From assembly GCA_029857995.1 (NCBI GenBank), contig JAOUFZ010000097.1, positions 1 to 6,551 on the forward strand: a DNA stretch of 6,551 nucleotides, in the 5' to 3' direction. Below the pieces are notes generated by a model. It was not told the DNA's origin and did not search any database. It saw nothing but the letters and a program-made list of their open reading frames with translations. The first letter of the stretch is position 1, and every line of letters begins with the position of its first letter. The position numbers and the translations under genes were made by a program. This DNA comes from Dehalococcoidia bacterium. Lineage in GTDB: Bacteria; Chloroflexota; Dehalococcoidia; GIF9; AB-539-J10. Below are positions 6,259-6,551 of the stretch, one piece after another.

Positions 6259-6551
6259 TTACTCCCATTCTATTGTTGACGGTGGCTTACTGGTGACATC
6301 ATAGACCACCCTGTTGACACTGGGAATCTCATTAACCATGCGGTCAGATATTGTAGCGAGAAGGTCGTGGGGCAGGCGAGCCCAATCAGCAGTCATGGCA
6401 TCTTCACTGGTTACGGCTCTGACCGCTACCAAGTAGCCGTAAGTCCTGTAGTCGCCCATGACGCCAACGCTCTTGACATCAGTAAGTACAGCAAAGCTTT
6501 GCCAAAGCTGACGATAAAGCTTGGCTTTTTTGATTTCACTCATCAGGATCC
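6259..6551 (-). CDS. guaA: GMP synthase (glutamine-hydrolysing), C-terminal part only
   Basis: GuaA aminates XMP to GMP using glutamine and ATP. Only the C-terminal dimerisation domain (about 97 codons) is in the window. The frame stays open past the right edge, so the internal ATG at 6543 is not the start. Hallmarks are SVGVMGDYRTYGY, AVTSEDAMTADWARLP and the invariant ending RVVYDVTSKPPSTIEWE, which is the true GuaA C-terminus. The glutaminase and PP-loop ATPase domains must lie to the right, outside the window. Its stop is followed by 20 bp and the ferritin-like gene, with no terminator between. Confidence 0.97.
   Translation of the reverse strand, partial: ILMSEIKKAKLYRQLWQSFAVLTDVKSVGVMGDYRTYGYLVAVRAVTSEDAMTADWARLPHDLLATISDRMVNEIPSVNRVVYDVTSKPPSTIEWE

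Noticed and set aside
6239..6268. Ten-residue N-terminal extension of the ferritin-like protein from the ATG at 6268
   Set aside because: That start overlaps the guaA end and would place the strong AAGGAG site inside the coding region. The ATG at 6238 is ideally spaced from it.

Overview
The window is a stretch of one bacterial chromosome (or a metagenomic clone) in which every convincing gene lies on the minus strand. Read in the direction of transcription, from high to low coordinates, the order is: guaA 3' end, a small ferritin-like gene, purD, purE, purB, a 4-hydroxybutyryl-CoA dehydratase / HpaB-family gene, and purC, which is cut by the left edge. Spacing is tight at guaA/ferritin and purE/purB. 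There are gaps of about 50-220 bp elsewhere and no clear terminator, so the whole set could be one purine operon.

Five genes are de novo purine enzymes. PurD makes GAR. PurE, PurC and PurB catalyse three consecutive steps: CAIR formation, SAICAR formation and AICAR release. PurB acts again in AMP synthesis, and GuaA makes GMP. No purK, purF, purL, purM, purN or purH is visible.

Two genes do not belong to the pathway. One is an 85-residue two-helix protein that looks like an encapsulated-ferritin subunit, between guaA and purD. The other is a 483-residue flavoprotein of the AbfD type, with a complete Cys/Cys/His/Cys set of candidate [4Fe-4S] ligands, between purB and purC. The second suggests an anaerobic or microaerophilic lifestyle, because characterised AbfD is oxygen-sensitive. 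The long (about 300-residue) form of PurC and the gene content would fit an anaerobe such as a Chloroflexota/Dehalococcoidia member, but this taxonomic guess is weak and rests on general impression.

The purD-purE gap (about 210 bp) is unusual. It is AT-rich, built of degenerate 7-bp tandem units pointing inward from both sides, and bounded by a perfect 10-bp inverted repeat, one copy of which includes the purD stop codon. The ferritin-purD gap (222 bp) holds only a possible 34-residue lysine-rich ORF and minor hairpins. No RNA genes, CRISPR arrays or insertion sequences were seen. Plus-strand ORFs appear to be shadows of the minus-strand genes.
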